From Betaproteobacteria bacterium (GTDB taxonomy: Bacteria; Pseudomonadota; Gammaproteobacteria; Burkholderiales; SG8-39), in assembly GCA_009693435.1 (NCBI GenBank), contig SHXF01000037.1:1-40854 (forward strand): DNA of 40,854 nucleotides, in the 5' to 3' direction. Positions 1 to 8,537 of the stretch are shown here, in pieces. Positions within the stretch are counted from its first letter, which is position 1. Each line of letters starts with the position of its first letter. The notes beneath the pieces are model-generated. The model was given only the letters and a program-made list of their open reading frames with translations. It did no database searches and was not told the DNA's origin. A program made the position numbers and the translations under genes.

Positions 1-69
1 CTGCACCAGAGTCCCCTCGAACAATTCTCCGCTTTCGCTTGTCATCTCGATTCCATCTCGCGTTGTCAT
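1..69 (-). CDS. 5' end of an unidentified gene running off the left edge
   Basis: On the minus strand an ATG at 69-67 opens a frame that stays open to base 1, reading MTTRDGIEMTSESGELFEGT and three more residues. An AAGAGAG sequence about 2 to 8 bases upstream could serve as a ribosome binding site. A second in-frame ATG lies at 45-43. Only 23 codons are visible, so no family can be named. It would be divergent from the secreted protein gene at 158. Confidence is modest because the call rests on a short open frame plus a ribosome binding site. Confidence 0.35.
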   Translation of the reverse strand, partial: MTTRDGIEMTSESGELFEGTLVQ

Positions 70-99
70 AGCTCTCTTAACGTACCAGCGCTCTAACCG

Positions 100-129
100 T
101 GGACCAGGTAGTACGGATATTTTTATAAT
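100..129 (+). promoter_or_regulatory. Probable sigma-70 promoter of the lectin-like gene
   Basis: A perfect -10 hexamer TATAAT (124-129) lies 18 bases after TGGACC (100-105), a 4-of-6 match to the -35 consensus. The start codon is about 28 bases downstream of the -10. Confidence 0.5.
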
Positions 130-157
130 TTTTCACAGGCTCTGAGGAGCGACGCCT

Positions 158-850
158 GTGAACATCAAGATCAAATTGTCCATACTCGCCATTGCCTGCG
201 CCAGCATCAGCGGCGGCACATTCGCCCAGGATGCCGCCAAGAAAGCCGTCGCCAAGCAAAGCGGTGCGCAGCCGCGAATGGGTTTTTTCGTCACCAGCCA
301 GGGGCCCGGCAACGGCGCCAATCTCGGCGGCCTCGCGGGCGCGGACAAGCATTGCCAGTCGCTGGCGCAGGCCGCCGGCGCGGGAAAACGCACCTGGCAC
401 GCCTACGTCAGCACCACGGCGGACGGCGGCGCGAAAACCGTCAATGCGCGCGACCGCATCGGCAAGGGCCCCTGGCACAACGCCAAGGGCGAACTCATTG
501 CGCGCGACGTCGACCAGTTGCACGAAAACGGCAATATCACCAAGCAGACGGCGCTCACCGAAAAGGGCGCGGTGGTCAATGGCCGCGGCGACAAGCCCAA
601 CATGCACGACATTCTCACCGGCTCCGACTCGCACGGCCGCGCCTTTCCCGCCGGGCAGGACACGACCTGCGGCAACTGGACCAAGAGCGGCGACGGCGTG
701 GCACAGGTCGGGCATCATGACAGGCAGGGACTGCGTGAAGACGTCGTCGCGAAGTCATGGAACCAATCTCACCCCTCGCGCGGTTGCAGCCAGGCCAATC
801 TGGTCTCCACCGGTGGCGCCGGATTGTTCTACTGCTTCGCTGCGAAGTAA
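158..850 (+). CDS. Secreted C-type-lectin-like (DUF1554/endostatin-like) protein
   Basis: The 230-residue protein has a clear signal peptide: KIK near the N-terminus, a hydrophobic core around residues 8-18 and likely cleavage after GGTFA at residue 23. It should therefore be periplasmic or released. The mature part carries LAGADKHCQSLA followed by TWHAYVST, then a C-terminal GCSQANLVSTGGAGLFYCFA block. This pattern is typical of DUF1554-like domains, which adopt a C-type-lectin/endostatin fold. Paired cysteines probably form disulfides. The start is GTG at 158, preceded by GAGGAG with suitable spacing. It is a single-gene unit with its own promoter, convergent with the dehydrogenase gene. 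The ligand is unknown. The family call comes from motif memory and is fairly but not completely secure. Confidence 0.7.
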   Translation: MNIKIKLSILAIACASISGGTFAQDAAKKAVAKQSGAQPRMGFFVTSQGPGNGANLGGLAGADKHCQSLAQAAGAGKRTWHAYVSTTADGGAKTVNARDRIGKGPWHNAKGELIARDVDQLHENGNITKQTALTEKGAVVNGRGDKPNMHDILTGSDSHGRAFPAGQDTTCGNWTKSGDGVAQVGHHDRQGLREDVVAKSWNQSHPSRGCSQANLVSTGGAGLFYCFAAK

Positions 851-891
851 GTCCGCCGAAGCAAGTTCGCACAGACGGCGTTTCGCCTGCT

Positions 892-916
892 CCTCCTCCG
901 GCTGAACCGGAGGAGG
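892..916. terminator. Hairpin between convergent genes
   Basis: A perfect 10-bp stem (CCTCCTCCGG at 892-901 and CCGGAGGAGG at 907-916) encloses a 5-base loop. It lies between the lectin-like gene (+) and the dehydrogenase gene (-), which end at 850 and 940. There is no long T tract on either strand, so it is a bidirectional terminator candidate rather than a textbook one. Confidence 0.6.
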
Positions 917-939
917 AAATCGGAAGTTCATCACGCAGC

Positions 940-1836
940 CTACGCCGGGTTGCCCGCTCGCGCGGCAGCAAGTCCCGCGTCCTCCGCGCACAACTGCGCC
1001 AGCGCCACCCAGTCCTTGTCGCCATGGCCGCGCGCTATGGCGGCCAGCAGATGTTCGCGGATCAGGGCCGCCAGCGGCATGGGCACCTGGGTATCGCCGC
1101 CCGCCTGCAGCGCGAGTTCCATGTCTTTCATGCCGAGCGCCATGGCGAACTGCGCCGGCTCGTAGGCCTCTTCCACCATCATGCGGCCGTAATTCCGGTA
1201 CGCGGGGGCGTTGAGGGAAGTGCTGGTGAGGATGTCGAGGAACGCCTTCGGATCGACGCCTGACTTGCGCGTGAGCGCGAACGCCTGGCCGAGTCCCTCG
1301 ATCAGCGCACCCAACAGGAAATTGCGCGCGATCTTGACGATGTTCGCCTGGCACGGCTCTACTCCCGCGTTGAATACCTGCCTGGCCAGCACCGCCAGCA
1401 CCGGCGCGCAACGCGCCACGGCCTCGGCCGGTCCGGCGACGATTGCGTCCAGTTGCCCCAGCGCCGCGACCGGCGGCCGGCCGAACACCGGCGCAGAGAC
1501 GTAACCGCTGCCCGCCTGCGCGTGCAGCACCGTCAGCCGCTTTGCCAGCCCGAGACTGATCGTTGCCATGTTGATATGGATGGCCGGGGCGCGCAGCGTC
1601 GCCGCGAGTCCCGGCGCTATCCACACCGCCTCCATGGCCGCATCGTCGGCGAGCATGCTGATGACGATTTCCGCATCCAGGGCTTGCGCCGCGGTGTCCG
1701 CCACGACGGCGCAGGTCCGGAACCCCTCGGCGGCGGCGCGGCTGCGATTGAACACCGTCACCGCGTGGCCCGCTTCGACGAGGCGCAGCGCCATGGGGCG
1801 TCCCATCTGGCCCAGTCCGATGAAGCCGATTTTCAT
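940..1836 (-). CDS. NAD(P)-dependent beta-hydroxyacid dehydrogenase (3-hydroxyisobutyrate dehydrogenase family)
   Basis: The 298-residue protein opens with MKIGFIGLGQMGRPMALRL, a Rossmann nucleotide-binding loop GxGxxG at residues 7-12. INMATIS is the substrate-binding signature (usually DxST), APVFGRPPVAALGQLD is the glycine-rich substrate loop, and ANIVKIARNFLL carries the catalytic lysine. Members oxidise or reduce short beta-hydroxyacids such as 3-hydroxyisobutyrate, tartronate semialdehyde or succinic semialdehyde; the exact substrate cannot be read from sequence. The start at 1836 was chosen over a longer upstream frame because the Rossmann strand begins there and an AAGGGG ribosome binding site lies about 10 bases before it. 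It follows ispF by 34 bases and is probably the last gene of the ispDF operon, without an obvious pathway link. Confidence 0.88.
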   Translation of the reverse strand: MKIGFIGLGQMGRPMALRLVEAGHAVTVFNRSRAAAEGFRTCAVVADTAAQALDAEIVISMLADDAAMEAVWIAPGLAATLRAPAIHINMATISLGLAKRLTVLHAQAGSGYVSAPVFGRPPVAALGQLDAIVAGPAEAVARCAPVLAVLARQVFNAGVEPCQANIVKIARNFLLGALIEGLGQAFALTRKSGVDPKAFLDILTSTSLNAPAYRNYGRMMVEEAYEPAQFAMALGMKDMELALQAGGDTQVPMPLAALIREHLLAAIARGHGDKDWVALAQLCAEDAGLAAARAGNPA

Positions 1837-1870
1837 TTTTCGAAACCCCTTTCCGTGGCGATCCGGGCGA

Positions 1871-2371
1871 TCAAGGCGCAGCGGGGGATCGTTCGGGAAA
1901 CGAAAAGGCGAGCAACGCGACCGCCTCCGCGGCGATTCCCTCGCCGCGTCCGGTGAAGCCCAGTCGTTCGGTGGTTTTCGCCTTGACGTTGACTGCGCTG
2001 CGGGCAACGCCCAGGTCGGCCGCGATGTTCTCGGTCATGGCGGCGATATGCGGCGCCATGCGCGGCGCCTGGGCAATGATGGTGCAGTCGACATTGCCGA
2101 TGGCAAAGCCGGCCGCGCGCACTTTGTCCGCCGTCTCGCGCAGCAGCGCGCGGCTGTCGGCGTTCCTGTAGCGGGGATCGCTGTCGGGGAAATGCCGGCC
2201 TATGTCGCCCAGCGCGGCCGCGCCCAGCAGCGCATCGATGATGGCGTGCAGCAGCACGTCGGCATCGGAGTGGCCGTCCAGCCCCCGGTCGAACGGCACA
2301 TGCACCCCGCCGATGACGAGCTTGCGGCCAGCCACCAGCGCGTGCGCATCGAATCCCTGGCCGATGCGCAT
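1871..2371 (-). CDS. ispF: 2-C-methyl-D-erythritol 2,4-cyclodiphosphate synthase
   Basis: IspF cyclises CDP-methylerythritol 2-phosphate to methylerythritol cyclodiphosphate with loss of CMP, in the non-mevalonate isoprenoid pathway. The protein has 166 residues against the usual 155-160. The N-terminal [10 protein letters not shown] contains the metal-binding D8-x-H10 pair. [19 protein letters not shown] carries the third metal ligand (H42) and the family signature. [11 protein letters not shown] and the C-terminal [18 protein letters not shown] are also characteristic. The start codon overlaps the ispD stop by one base (TGATG), so the two genes are translationally coupled. IspF works as a cytosolic trimer. 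Confidence 0.97.
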   Translation of the reverse strand: MRIGQGFDAHALVAGRKLVIGGVHVPFDRGLDGHSDADVLLHAIIDALLGAAALGDIGRHFPDSDPRYRNADSRALLRETADKVRAAGFAIGNVDCTIIAQAPRMAPHIAAMTENIAADLGVARSAVNVKAKTTERLGFTGRGEGIAAEAVALLAFSFPERSPAAP

Positions 2372-3060
2372 CAGTGTTTAGCTTCCAGTATGGCTGCGGC
2401 AATGCGCAGGTCGTCCGCGTAGGTGACTTTCATGTTGCGCGCGCTGCTTTCCACCAGTTGCGGGCGCAGGCCCAGCGCTTCCACGGCGCCCGCCTCGTCG
2501 GTTACGTCCAGGGAGGACCCCAGCGCGCGCAACAGCAGTCCCTGGCGGAACATCTGCGGCGTCTGCGCCTGCCACAGCCCGTCGCGCGGCGCGGTGGCAA
2601 CGATGCGCCTGCTTTCATCGGCGCGTTTCAGGGTATCGGTCACGCGCACCGCAAGTATGCCGCCGACCTCATCCTGTCCGGCATCGTCGATCAGGCGGCG
2701 CAATTCGGCCGCGCCCAGGCAGGGGCGCGCCGCGTCGTGCACCAGCACCCAATCCTCCGGTTCCATCAAGTCCGCGGTCGCCACCAGAGCGTTCAGCACG
2801 CTGTCGCGACGCGTTACTCCGCCGCAGTAGAGCGGCGCAACCCGCTTGCCGTAACTGCTCCAGTCGTATCCCTGAAAATGAATATCACCGGGCGTCAGGA
2901 CGACGAACACGATCTCGATTTCGGCCATCGCGAGTAACGCCGAAACCGCATGCATCAGCATCGGCCGACCGCACAGCGGCAGGTATTGCTTGGGCGTCAC
3001 CGCACCCAGGCGCATTCCTGAACCGGCCGCGGGTATCAATCCGAAATGGCGAGCATCCAC
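2371..3060 (-). CDS. ispD: 2-C-methyl-D-erythritol 4-phosphate cytidylyltransferase
   Basis: IspD joins CTP and methylerythritol 4-phosphate to give CDP-methylerythritol, two steps before IspF. The 229-residue protein matches the family length. [14 protein letters not shown] (residues 6-19) is the CTP-binding glycine-rich loop and TPKQYLPL carries a conserved lysine. [10 protein letters not shown] and QTPQMFR are further signatures of the family. It heads a minus-strand operon with ispF and the dehydrogenase and is divergent from mfd across about 245 bases. The operon promoter was not identified. Confidence 0.97.
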   Translation of the reverse strand: MDARHFGLIPAAGSGMRLGAVTPKQYLPLCGRPMLMHAVSALLAMAEIEIVFVVLTPGDIHFQGYDWSSYGKRVAPLYCGGVTRRDSVLNALVATADLMEPEDWVLVHDAARPCLGAAELRRLIDDAGQDEVGGILAVRVTDTLKRADESRRIVATAPRDGLWQAQTPQMFRQGLLLRALGSSLDVTDEAGAVEALGLRPQLVESSARNMKVTYADDLRIAAAILEAKH

Positions 3061-3070
3061 TCAATTTTTT

Positions 3071-3100
3071 TGGTCGTAATCAACAGGTTGCGCGTATAAT
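3071..3100 (+). promoter_or_regulatory. Possible mfd promoter
   Basis: A perfect TATAAT -10 hexamer lies at 3095-3100 in the ispD-mfd divergent region. The matching -35 (TGGTCG at 3071-3076, spacer 18) is poor. If used, it gives a long leader of roughly 200 bases that includes the 12-bp repeat array. Confidence 0.35.
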
Positions 3101-3222
3101 TTTAGCACTTCCCGCGTTCCGGCCGGACTCGATTTCCCGGCAATCGGTCAAACGCGGGTTTTGCCATTTTCGGCGCGCCCGACAGCGACACACCATCCGG
3201 GGATGGTTTGCTCCAAGAACAA

Positions 3223-3278
3223 GGTGTTCCGCAAGGTGTCCCGCAAGGTGTCCCGCAATGTGTCCCGCAAGGTGTCCT
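3223..3278. repeat. 12-bp tandem repeat in the mfd leader
   Basis: About 4.7 copies of a 12-base unit (GGTGTCCCGCAA) lie end to end, with the first and fourth copies each differing by one base. The array is in frame with mfd and would encode GVPQ repeats if translation began at the TTG at 3208. The family's normal start is after the array, at 3307. Confidence 0.9.
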
Positions 3279-3306
3279 GTTAAGCGCCCCACCCGCAGTG
3301 CTCGAG

Positions 3307-6300
3307 ATGAACGATCTGATCGTACCCGAAGCTGAACTGAAAGCGCCCATCGCCGGCCTGCACGGGTCGAGCGATACGCTCGCGCTTGCCCGCCTGGCGG
3401 AGTCCGCGAAGCCGGTGGCCGTGTTCTGCGCATCGGCGCTGGCTGCGCAGCGCCTGCGCGACGAGGTCGCGTGGTTTGCGCCGGCGCTCTCAGTGGTGCT
3501 GCTGCCGGACTGGGAAACCCTGCCCTACGACAGCTTCTCGCCGCACCACGACCTCGTCTCCGAACGCCTGGCCACGCTGCACCGCATTCAGCGGCGCGAG
3601 TTCGACCTTGCCATCGTGCCGGCCACCACGGCGCTGTATCGCATGGCGCCGCCACCCTATCTTGCCGCCTATACATTTTTCCTGAAACAGGGCGAGCCGC
3701 TGGGCCTTGAGGGCCTGCGCCGGCAACTGACCCTCGCCGGCTACCAGCACGTCACCCAGGTCGTTGCCCCGGGCGAATACTGCATCCGCGGCGGACTGGT
3801 GGACCTGTTTCCCATGGGCAGCGTGCTGCCCTACCGCATCGATCTGCTCGACGAAGAGATCGAATCGATACGCACCTTCGATGCGGACACGCAGCGAACG
3901 CTATACAAGATCAACGAAATCCGCCTGCTTCCGGCGCGCGAATTTCCCATGGACGACAAGGGCCGCACCCTGTTTCGCGCGCGCTTTCGCGAAACGTTCG
4001 AAGGCGACCCTTCAAAGAGCGCGGTCTACAAGGACGTGAGCAACGGCGTGCCGCCGGCGGGCGTCGAGTACTTCCTGCCGTTGTTCTTCGAAGAAGTGGC
4101 GACGCTGTTCGATTACCTGCCGCCGGATGCGACGTTTTGTCTGCACCAGGAAGTGCACCTTGCGCTGGATGAATTCTGGCGCGACACGCAGTCGCGCTAC
4201 AACCTGCTGAAGGGCGACCGCACGCGACCGGTGCTGCCGCCCGGCGACCTGTTTCTCTCGGCCGAGGAATTCTTCCTGCGCGTGGGCGAGTTTCGCCGCA
4301 CCGACCTGAAACGCGCCGTGCAGGGCGCGGGCGCCCTCTTCACGCGTCCGCTGCCGGAGCTTGCTGTCGACCGGCGCGCCGCCGACCCGGTGCACCTGCT
4401 GAAGGACTTCGTCGCTGCCTCGGGTTGCCGCGTGTTGCTGCTCGCTGAATCCGCCGGTCGACGCGAAACGCTGACGCAATATCTGGCGGAGTACGGCCTC
4501 CGGCCGCCAGCGATCGAAAGCTACGCGCAGTTCCTCGCATCGGATGCGCGCCTCGCGCTGGGCGTTTCGCCGCTGCTGAACGGTTTCATCCTCGATCAGT
4601 CGCACCTGGCGGTCGTCACCGAATCGGAACTGTATGCGGGAACCGCGCGCGCCCGCAGCGCGCGCGACAAGGCGCGCACCTCCTCGATCGAAGGCATGCT
4701 GCGCGATCTGTCGGAGTTGCGCGAAGGCGATCCGGTGGTGCACGTGCAGCACGGCATAGGCCGCTACCGCGGACTGGTAAACCTCGAGCTGGGTGCAGCC
4801 GGCAAGGACGCGCAAGACAGCGAATTCCTGGTGCTGGAATATGCGGGCAGTGCCAAGCTGTATGTGCCGGTGGCGCAACTGCACGTGATCAGCCGTTATT
4901 CCGGCGGCCCGGCCGAACAGGCGCCGCTGCACCGGCTGGGCGGCGGCGAATGGGACAAGGCGAAGAAAAAAGCCGCCAAGGCGGTGCGCGACACCGCCGC
5001 CGAACTGCTGCACATCTACGCGCAGCGCGCGCTCCGCGAAGGGCGTGCCTTCCAGGTGAATCAGCACGATTACGAGGCCTTCGCCGAGGGCTTCGGCTTC
5101 GAGGAGACACCCGACCAGGCCGCCGCCATCCAGGCGGTGATAGAGAACATGCGCGAGAACAAGCCCATGGACCGGCTGGTGTGCGGCGACGTCGGCTTCG
5201 GCAAGACCGAGGTGGCGCTGCGCGCCGCCTTCGTCGCCATCGCCGATGGCATGCAGGTGGCGGTCCTCACGCCCACCACGCTGCTTGCGGAGCAGCACTT
5301 TCAGACGTTCTCCGATCGCTTCGCCCATGTCGCCAACGAATGGCCGGTGAAGATCGCCGAACTGTCGCGCTTTCGCAGCGGCAAGGAGACGGCCGCGGCG
5401 CTGGAAGGCCTCGCCCTGGGCAAAGTCGATATCGTGATAGGCACGCACAAGCTGCTCTCCAGGGACGTCAAATTCAGCCGGCTGGGGCTGGTGATCATCG
5501 ACGAAGAGCACCGCTTCGGCGTGCGCCAGAAGGAGGTACTGAAGTCGCTGCTCGCCCATGTCGATGTGCTCACCCTGACCGCCACGCCGATTCCGCGCAC
5601 GCTTGCGATGTCGCTGGAGGGCCTGCGCGACCTGTCGGTGATCGCCACCCCGCCGCTGCGGCGCCTGGCGATCAAGACCTTCGTCAACCCGTATTCGCCC
5701 GGACTGATCCGCGAGGCGATGCTGCGCGAGCTTAAACGCGGCGGTCAGATCTATTTCCTGCACAACGAGGTCGCCACCATAGAGGTGATGCGCGAGCGCC
5801 TGGAGAAGCTGGTCCCCGAGGCGCGCATCGTGGTGGCGCACGGACAGATGCGCGAGCGCGACCTCGAACACGTGATGCGCGAGTTCCTGCAGCAGCGCCA
5901 CAACGTGCTGCTGTGCTCGACCATCATCGAGACCGGCATCGACATTCCCACCGCCAACACCATCCTCATCCACCGCGCCGACAAATTCGGCCTGGCGCAG
6001 CTGCACCAGTTGCGCGGCCGCGTCGGCCGCTCCCATCACCAGGCTTACGCCTACCTGCTGACGCCGGACGAGGAGGCCCTGTCGCCCGCGGCGAAAAAGC
6101 GCCTGGAAGCGATCCAGATGATGGAGGAACTGGGATCGGGTTTCTACCTGTCGATGCACGATCTGGAAATTCGCGGCGCGGGCGAAGTGCTGGGCGATTC
6201 GCAAAGCGGCGACATGCAGGAGGTGGGCTTCAACCTGTACGCGGACATGCTCAATCACGCGGTGCGCTCGCTCAAGGCGGGCCGCGAGCCCGATCTCGCC

Positions 6301-6756
6301 CAGCCCTTCGGCGCCACCACCGAGATCAATCTGCACCTGCCCGCCCTGCTGCCCGCCGCCTATTGTTCGGACGTGCACGAGCGGCTGGTGCTGTACAAGC
6401 GCATCGCCAACTGCGAAAAGCCGGACGACATCGATGTGATGCAGGAGGAACTGGTGGACCGGTTCGGCGGGCTGCCCGACGCGGCGCGCGGCCTGCTCGA
6501 GTGCCACCGCCTGCGCATCCTCTCCCTGCCGCTGGGCGTGGCGAGAATCGAGGCGAATTCCGAATTCATCATGCTGCAGTTCATCGAGCAGGCGCCGCTG
6601 GATCCCGCAAAGTTTCTGCGGCTGGTGCAAAAGCAGCGGCAGTGGCGCCTCACCGGGCCGAACCGGCTGCGCGTGGAGCGCGTCACCGATGAACTGGAGG
6701 AGCGTGCCGGCGCGGTGAAGCAGGTCGTCACCGCCCTGCGGGAGACGCTGCGGTGA
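3307..6756 (+). CDS. mfd: Transcription-repair coupling factor (RNA polymerase-displacing translocase)
   Basis: Mfd removes RNA polymerase stalled at DNA lesions and recruits UvrA. From ATG 3307 it has 1149 residues, almost exactly the E. coli length. The N-terminal UvrB-homology part runs to about residue 350. The RNA-polymerase interaction domain starts near residue 470 (LREGDPVVHVQHGIGRY). The RecG-like translocase has Walker A GDVGFGKTE near 627 and the DEEH box IIDEEHRFG near 730, followed by TATPIPRT and the GRVGRS motif VI. The C-terminal TRCF domain begins near 1000. A frame from TTG 3208 would add 33 residues including GVPQ repeats; I prefer 3307 on length, although no good ribosome binding site precedes it. 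Its stop overlaps the serB start (GTGA). Confidence 0.97.
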   Translation: MNDLIVPEAELKAPIAGLHGSSDTLALARLAESAKPVAVFCASALAAQRLRDEVAWFAPALSVVLLPDWETLPYDSFSPHHDLVSERLATLHRIQRREFDLAIVPATTALYRMAPPPYLAAYTFFLKQGEPLGLEGLRRQLTLAGYQHVTQVVAPGEYCIRGGLVDLFPMGSVLPYRIDLLDEEIESIRTFDADTQRTLYKINEIRLLPAREFPMDDKGRTLFRARFRETFEGDPSKSAVYKDVSNGVPPAGVEYFLPLFFEEVATLFDYLPPDATFCLHQEVHLALDEFWRDTQSRYNLLKGDRTRPVLPPGDLFLSAEEFFLRVGEFRRTDLKRAVQGAGALFTRPLPELAVDRRAADPVHLLKDFVAASGCRVLLLAESAGRRETLTQYLAEYGLRPPAIESYAQFLASDARLALGVSPLLNGFILDQSHLAVVTESELYAGTARARSARDKARTSSIEGMLRDLSELREGDPVVHVQHGIGRYRGLVNLELGAAGKDAQDSEFLVLEYAGSAKLYVPVAQLHVISRYSGGPAEQAPLHRLGGGEWDKAKKKAAKAVRDTAAELLHIYAQRALREGRAFQVNQHDYEAFAEGFGFEETPDQAAAIQAVIENMRENKPMDRLVCGDVGFGKTEVALRAAFVAIADGMQVAVLTPTTLLAEQHFQTFSDRFAHVANEWPVKIAELSRFRSGKETAAALEGLALGKVDIVIGTHKLLSRDVKFSRLGLVIIDEEHRFGVRQKEVLKSLLAHVDVLTLTATPIPRTLAMSLEGLRDLSVIATPPLRRLAIKTFVNPYSPGLIREAMLRELKRGGQIYFLHNEVATIEVMRERLEKLVPEARIVVAHGQMRERDLEHVMREFLQQRHNVLLCSTIIETGIDIPTANTILIHRADKFGLAQLHQLRGRVGRSHHQAYAYLLTPDEEALSPAAKKRLEAIQMMEELGSGFYLSMHDLEIRGAGEVLGDSQSGDMQEVGFNLYADMLNHAVRSLKAGREPDLAQPFGATTEINLHLPALLPAAYCSDVHERLVLYKRIANCEKPDDIDVMQEELVDRFGGLPDAARGLLECHRLRILSLPLGVARIEANSEFIMLQFIEQAPLDPAKFLRLVQKQRQWRLTGPNRLRVERVTDELEERAGAVKQVVTALRETLR

Positions 6757-7616
6757 GCTCCCTACGCGAACCGGCGGCTGGAGCGGTTGACCTGGTGATT
6801 CAGGGCCGCTCGCTCGACGACGCGGCCTGCCGGACAATCGGCGAACTGAGCGGTGCAACGCAATGCGAGCTGCTGGTCCCCGGCGCCGCCCGGCTTCATG
6901 CCCCGCTGTGGCACGACGGCGTTGCCGCGGCCTGCGCGGCGCTGTCGCTCGATCATGCGTTCGTGCCGCGTGAACGCCGCCTGGCGGATTTCCGGCTGAT
7001 CGCGCTCGACATGGATTCCACCCTCATCACCATCGAGTGCATCGATGAAATCGCCCACCTGCAGGGCATCAAGCCGCAGGTGGCGGCGATCACCGAGGCG
7101 GCGATGCGCGGCGAACTCGACTATCCGGAAAGCCTGCGCCGCCGCGTCGCGCTGCTGCAGGGCATGGATGCATCCGCGCTCGCGCGCGTCTACGAGGAGC
7201 GGCTGCGGCTTTCACCCGGCGCGGAACGCATGCTGGCCGCGCTGCAATCGCTCGGAATCAGGACCCTGCTGGTGTCGGGCGGATTCACATTTTTCACCGA
7301 GCGGCTGAAGGCGCGCCTCGCCCTGGATTACGCCGGCTCGAACACCCTCGGCATCGCCGATGGCCGCCTCACCGGCACGGTGCTGGGACCGGTCTTCGAC
7401 GGCGAGGCCAAGGCGGCAAAGATCCGTGAAGTGCGCGATGCCCTCGGCCTCGAGCGCGACCAGATCATCGCCATCGGTGACGGCGCGAACGACCTGAAAA
7501 TGATGGCAGAGGCTGGCATAAGCATCGCCTGGCGCGCCAAACCGGTGGTGCAACAGCAGGCGAGTTGCGCGTTCAATCACGTCGGGCTGGACGGGTTGCT
7601 GAACCTGTTCCGTTGA
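6753..7616 (+). CDS. serB: Phosphoserine phosphatase
   Basis: SerB hydrolyses O-phosphoserine to serine, the last step of serine synthesis. It is a HAD-superfamily cytosolic enzyme of 287 residues, within the family range. ALDMDSTLIT holds the nucleophile D86 and acid D88. VSGGFTFF is motif II and GDGANDLKMM (242-251) is motif IV, which binds magnesium. Residues 1-75 form the regulatory N-terminal part. The start is GTG at 6753, overlapping the mfd stop by four bases with GGGAG upstream, so the gene is co-translated with mfd. Serine is also the substrate of CysE, encoded 7 kb away, but no operon links them. Confidence 0.95.
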   Translation: MSSLREPAAGAVDLVIQGRSLDDAACRTIGELSGATQCELLVPGAARLHAPLWHDGVAAACAALSLDHAFVPRERRLADFRLIALDMDSTLITIECIDEIAHLQGIKPQVAAITEAAMRGELDYPESLRRRVALLQGMDASALARVYEERLRLSPGAERMLAALQSLGIRTLLVSGGFTFFTERLKARLALDYAGSNTLGIADGRLTGTVLGPVFDGEAKAAKIREVRDALGLERDQIIAIGDGANDLKMMAEAGISIAWRAKPVVQQQASCAFNHVGLDGLLNLFR

Positions 7617-7718
7617 GCGAATTTCCCGATAATTCAGTGAATTATTTTATTGAAGTGGCGTATCCACGGACTTCTACGATATATTGACCGTCTTTATTTG
7701 ATATAGCTTGAGCTGAAC

Positions 7719-7802
7719 GTAGGTTGCGGAAAGCGCAGCGTACCCCAACCTACTTTTGTCCTCGGCCTCGTTGGGGTTCGCTACGCGCTCACCCCAACCT
7801 AC
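7719..7802. repeat. Pair of palindromic GTAGGTTGGGG-type intergenic repeats
   Basis: Two related hairpin units lie between convergent serB and iscX. In the first (7719-7753) GTAGGTTG pairs with CAACCTAC. In the second (7770-7802) GTTGGGGT at 7770-7777 pairs with ACCCCAAC at 7791-7798, around a TTCGCTACGCGCTC core. The pattern resembles the GTAGGTTGGG...GAAGCCCAAC family of dispersed palindromes common in proteobacteria. They probably also stop transcription from both sides. No credible gene lies in 7617-7854. Confidence 0.65.
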
Positions 7803-7854
7803 AGGACCTGCAGTATCCGGCAAAGGCGGCGCATCCGAAATCGATACGCGGGTG

Positions 7855-8049
7855 TCAATCCGCCTCGTCAATCCAGGCAAGCTGTATTGCTTCCAGGATT
7901 TTCTCGCCGCAGCGGCCGGGATCGTCGTCGAACCCGTCGAGTTTCATGACCCACGCGTAGAGATCCGTGAAACGAATCTGCCTGGCGTCGGTTTCGGGAA
8001 ACTTTTCCGACAGTGCGATGGCGATGTCCAGCGTGTCAGTCCATTTCAT
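7855..8049 (-). CDS. iscX: Fe-S assembly adaptor protein IscX
   Basis: IscX is a small acidic protein that binds IscS and iron and tunes the desulfurase. The 64-residue sequence begins MKWTDTLDIAIALSEKFPET, contains DARQIRFTDLYAWVMKLDGFDDDP and ends EAIQLAWIDEAD, matching the E. coli protein (66 residues) along its whole length. The start at 8049 is set by a GGAGG site five bases upstream; a longer upstream frame is not family-like. It is the last gene of the isc operon, 118 bases after fdx, with no gene in that gap. Confidence 0.93.
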   Translation of the reverse strand: MKWTDTLDIAIALSEKFPETDARQIRFTDLYAWVMKLDGFDDDPGRCGEKILEAIQLAWIDEAD

Positions 8050-8167
8050 CGGCGCCTCCGGCTCGGGATAGGCTGAACAAGGGGGCGGCGTCTGCTTGCA
8101 TATCCCCCATTCAAGGGGAAACACGCCTGACACTTTTCCGGAAGTGGGGACATGTTCAGCGTTTCCT

Positions 8168-8506
8168 TCAGTGGTTCTCTGAAACCATGTTGATCGTGTA
8201 ACGCGGAATTTCGATCACCAGATCGGCATCGGCGACGCGCGCCTGGCATGAAAGCCGCGAATCCGGCTCAAGGCCCCAGGCCTTGTCGAGCAGATCGTCT
8301 TCCTTTTCCTCCGAGGGCGCGAGGGTGTCGAAGCCCGTGCGCAGGATCACGTGGCAGGTGGTACAGGCGCAGGACTTCTCGCAGGCGTGCTCGATCTCTA
8401 TGCCCTGCGCGAGCAGCGCGTCGCAGATCGAGATGCCCGGCCGCGCGTCGAACTCGACGCCCCGCGGACACAGCTCCTCGTGCGGCAATACGCTTATCCT
8501 GGGCAT
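8168..8506 (-). CDS. fdx: ISC-type [2Fe-2S] ferredoxin
   Basis: This ferredoxin supplies electrons for cluster assembly on IscU. The 112-residue protein has the adrenodoxin-type ligand set C42, C48, C51 (in HACEKSCACTTCHV) and C87 (in RLSCQAR), the same positions as E. coli Fdx. The C46 found in ISC ferredoxins is present too. LAPSEEKEDDLLDKAWGLEP is the typical acidic loop before the last ligand. It lies 31 bases after hscA within the isc operon and acts in the cytosol. Confidence 0.96.
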   Translation of the reverse strand: MPRISVLPHEELCPRGVEFDARPGISICDALLAQGIEIEHACEKSCACTTCHVILRTGFDTLAPSEEKEDDLLDKAWGLEPDSRLSCQARVADADLVIEIPRYTINMVSENH

Positions 8507-8537
8507 GGCGCGCCGGCGATGCAGCAGCGGCGGCAGC

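Noticed and set aside
4012..6858. 948-codon open frame on the minus strand
   Set aside because: It lies antisense to mfd, whose motifs are complete; high GC content keeps the opposite frame open, and the translated product is rich in Q, R and H with no family features.
7674..7880. 68-codon minus-strand frame downstream of iscX
   Set aside because: It reads across the palindromic repeats and overlaps the iscX end; no ribosome binding site or family similarity.
8050..8167. Possible small gene or terminator between fdx and iscX
   Set aside because: Only weak 5-bp stems (such as CCCC...GGGG) were found; a longer iscX frame through this region has no homology-like sequence.
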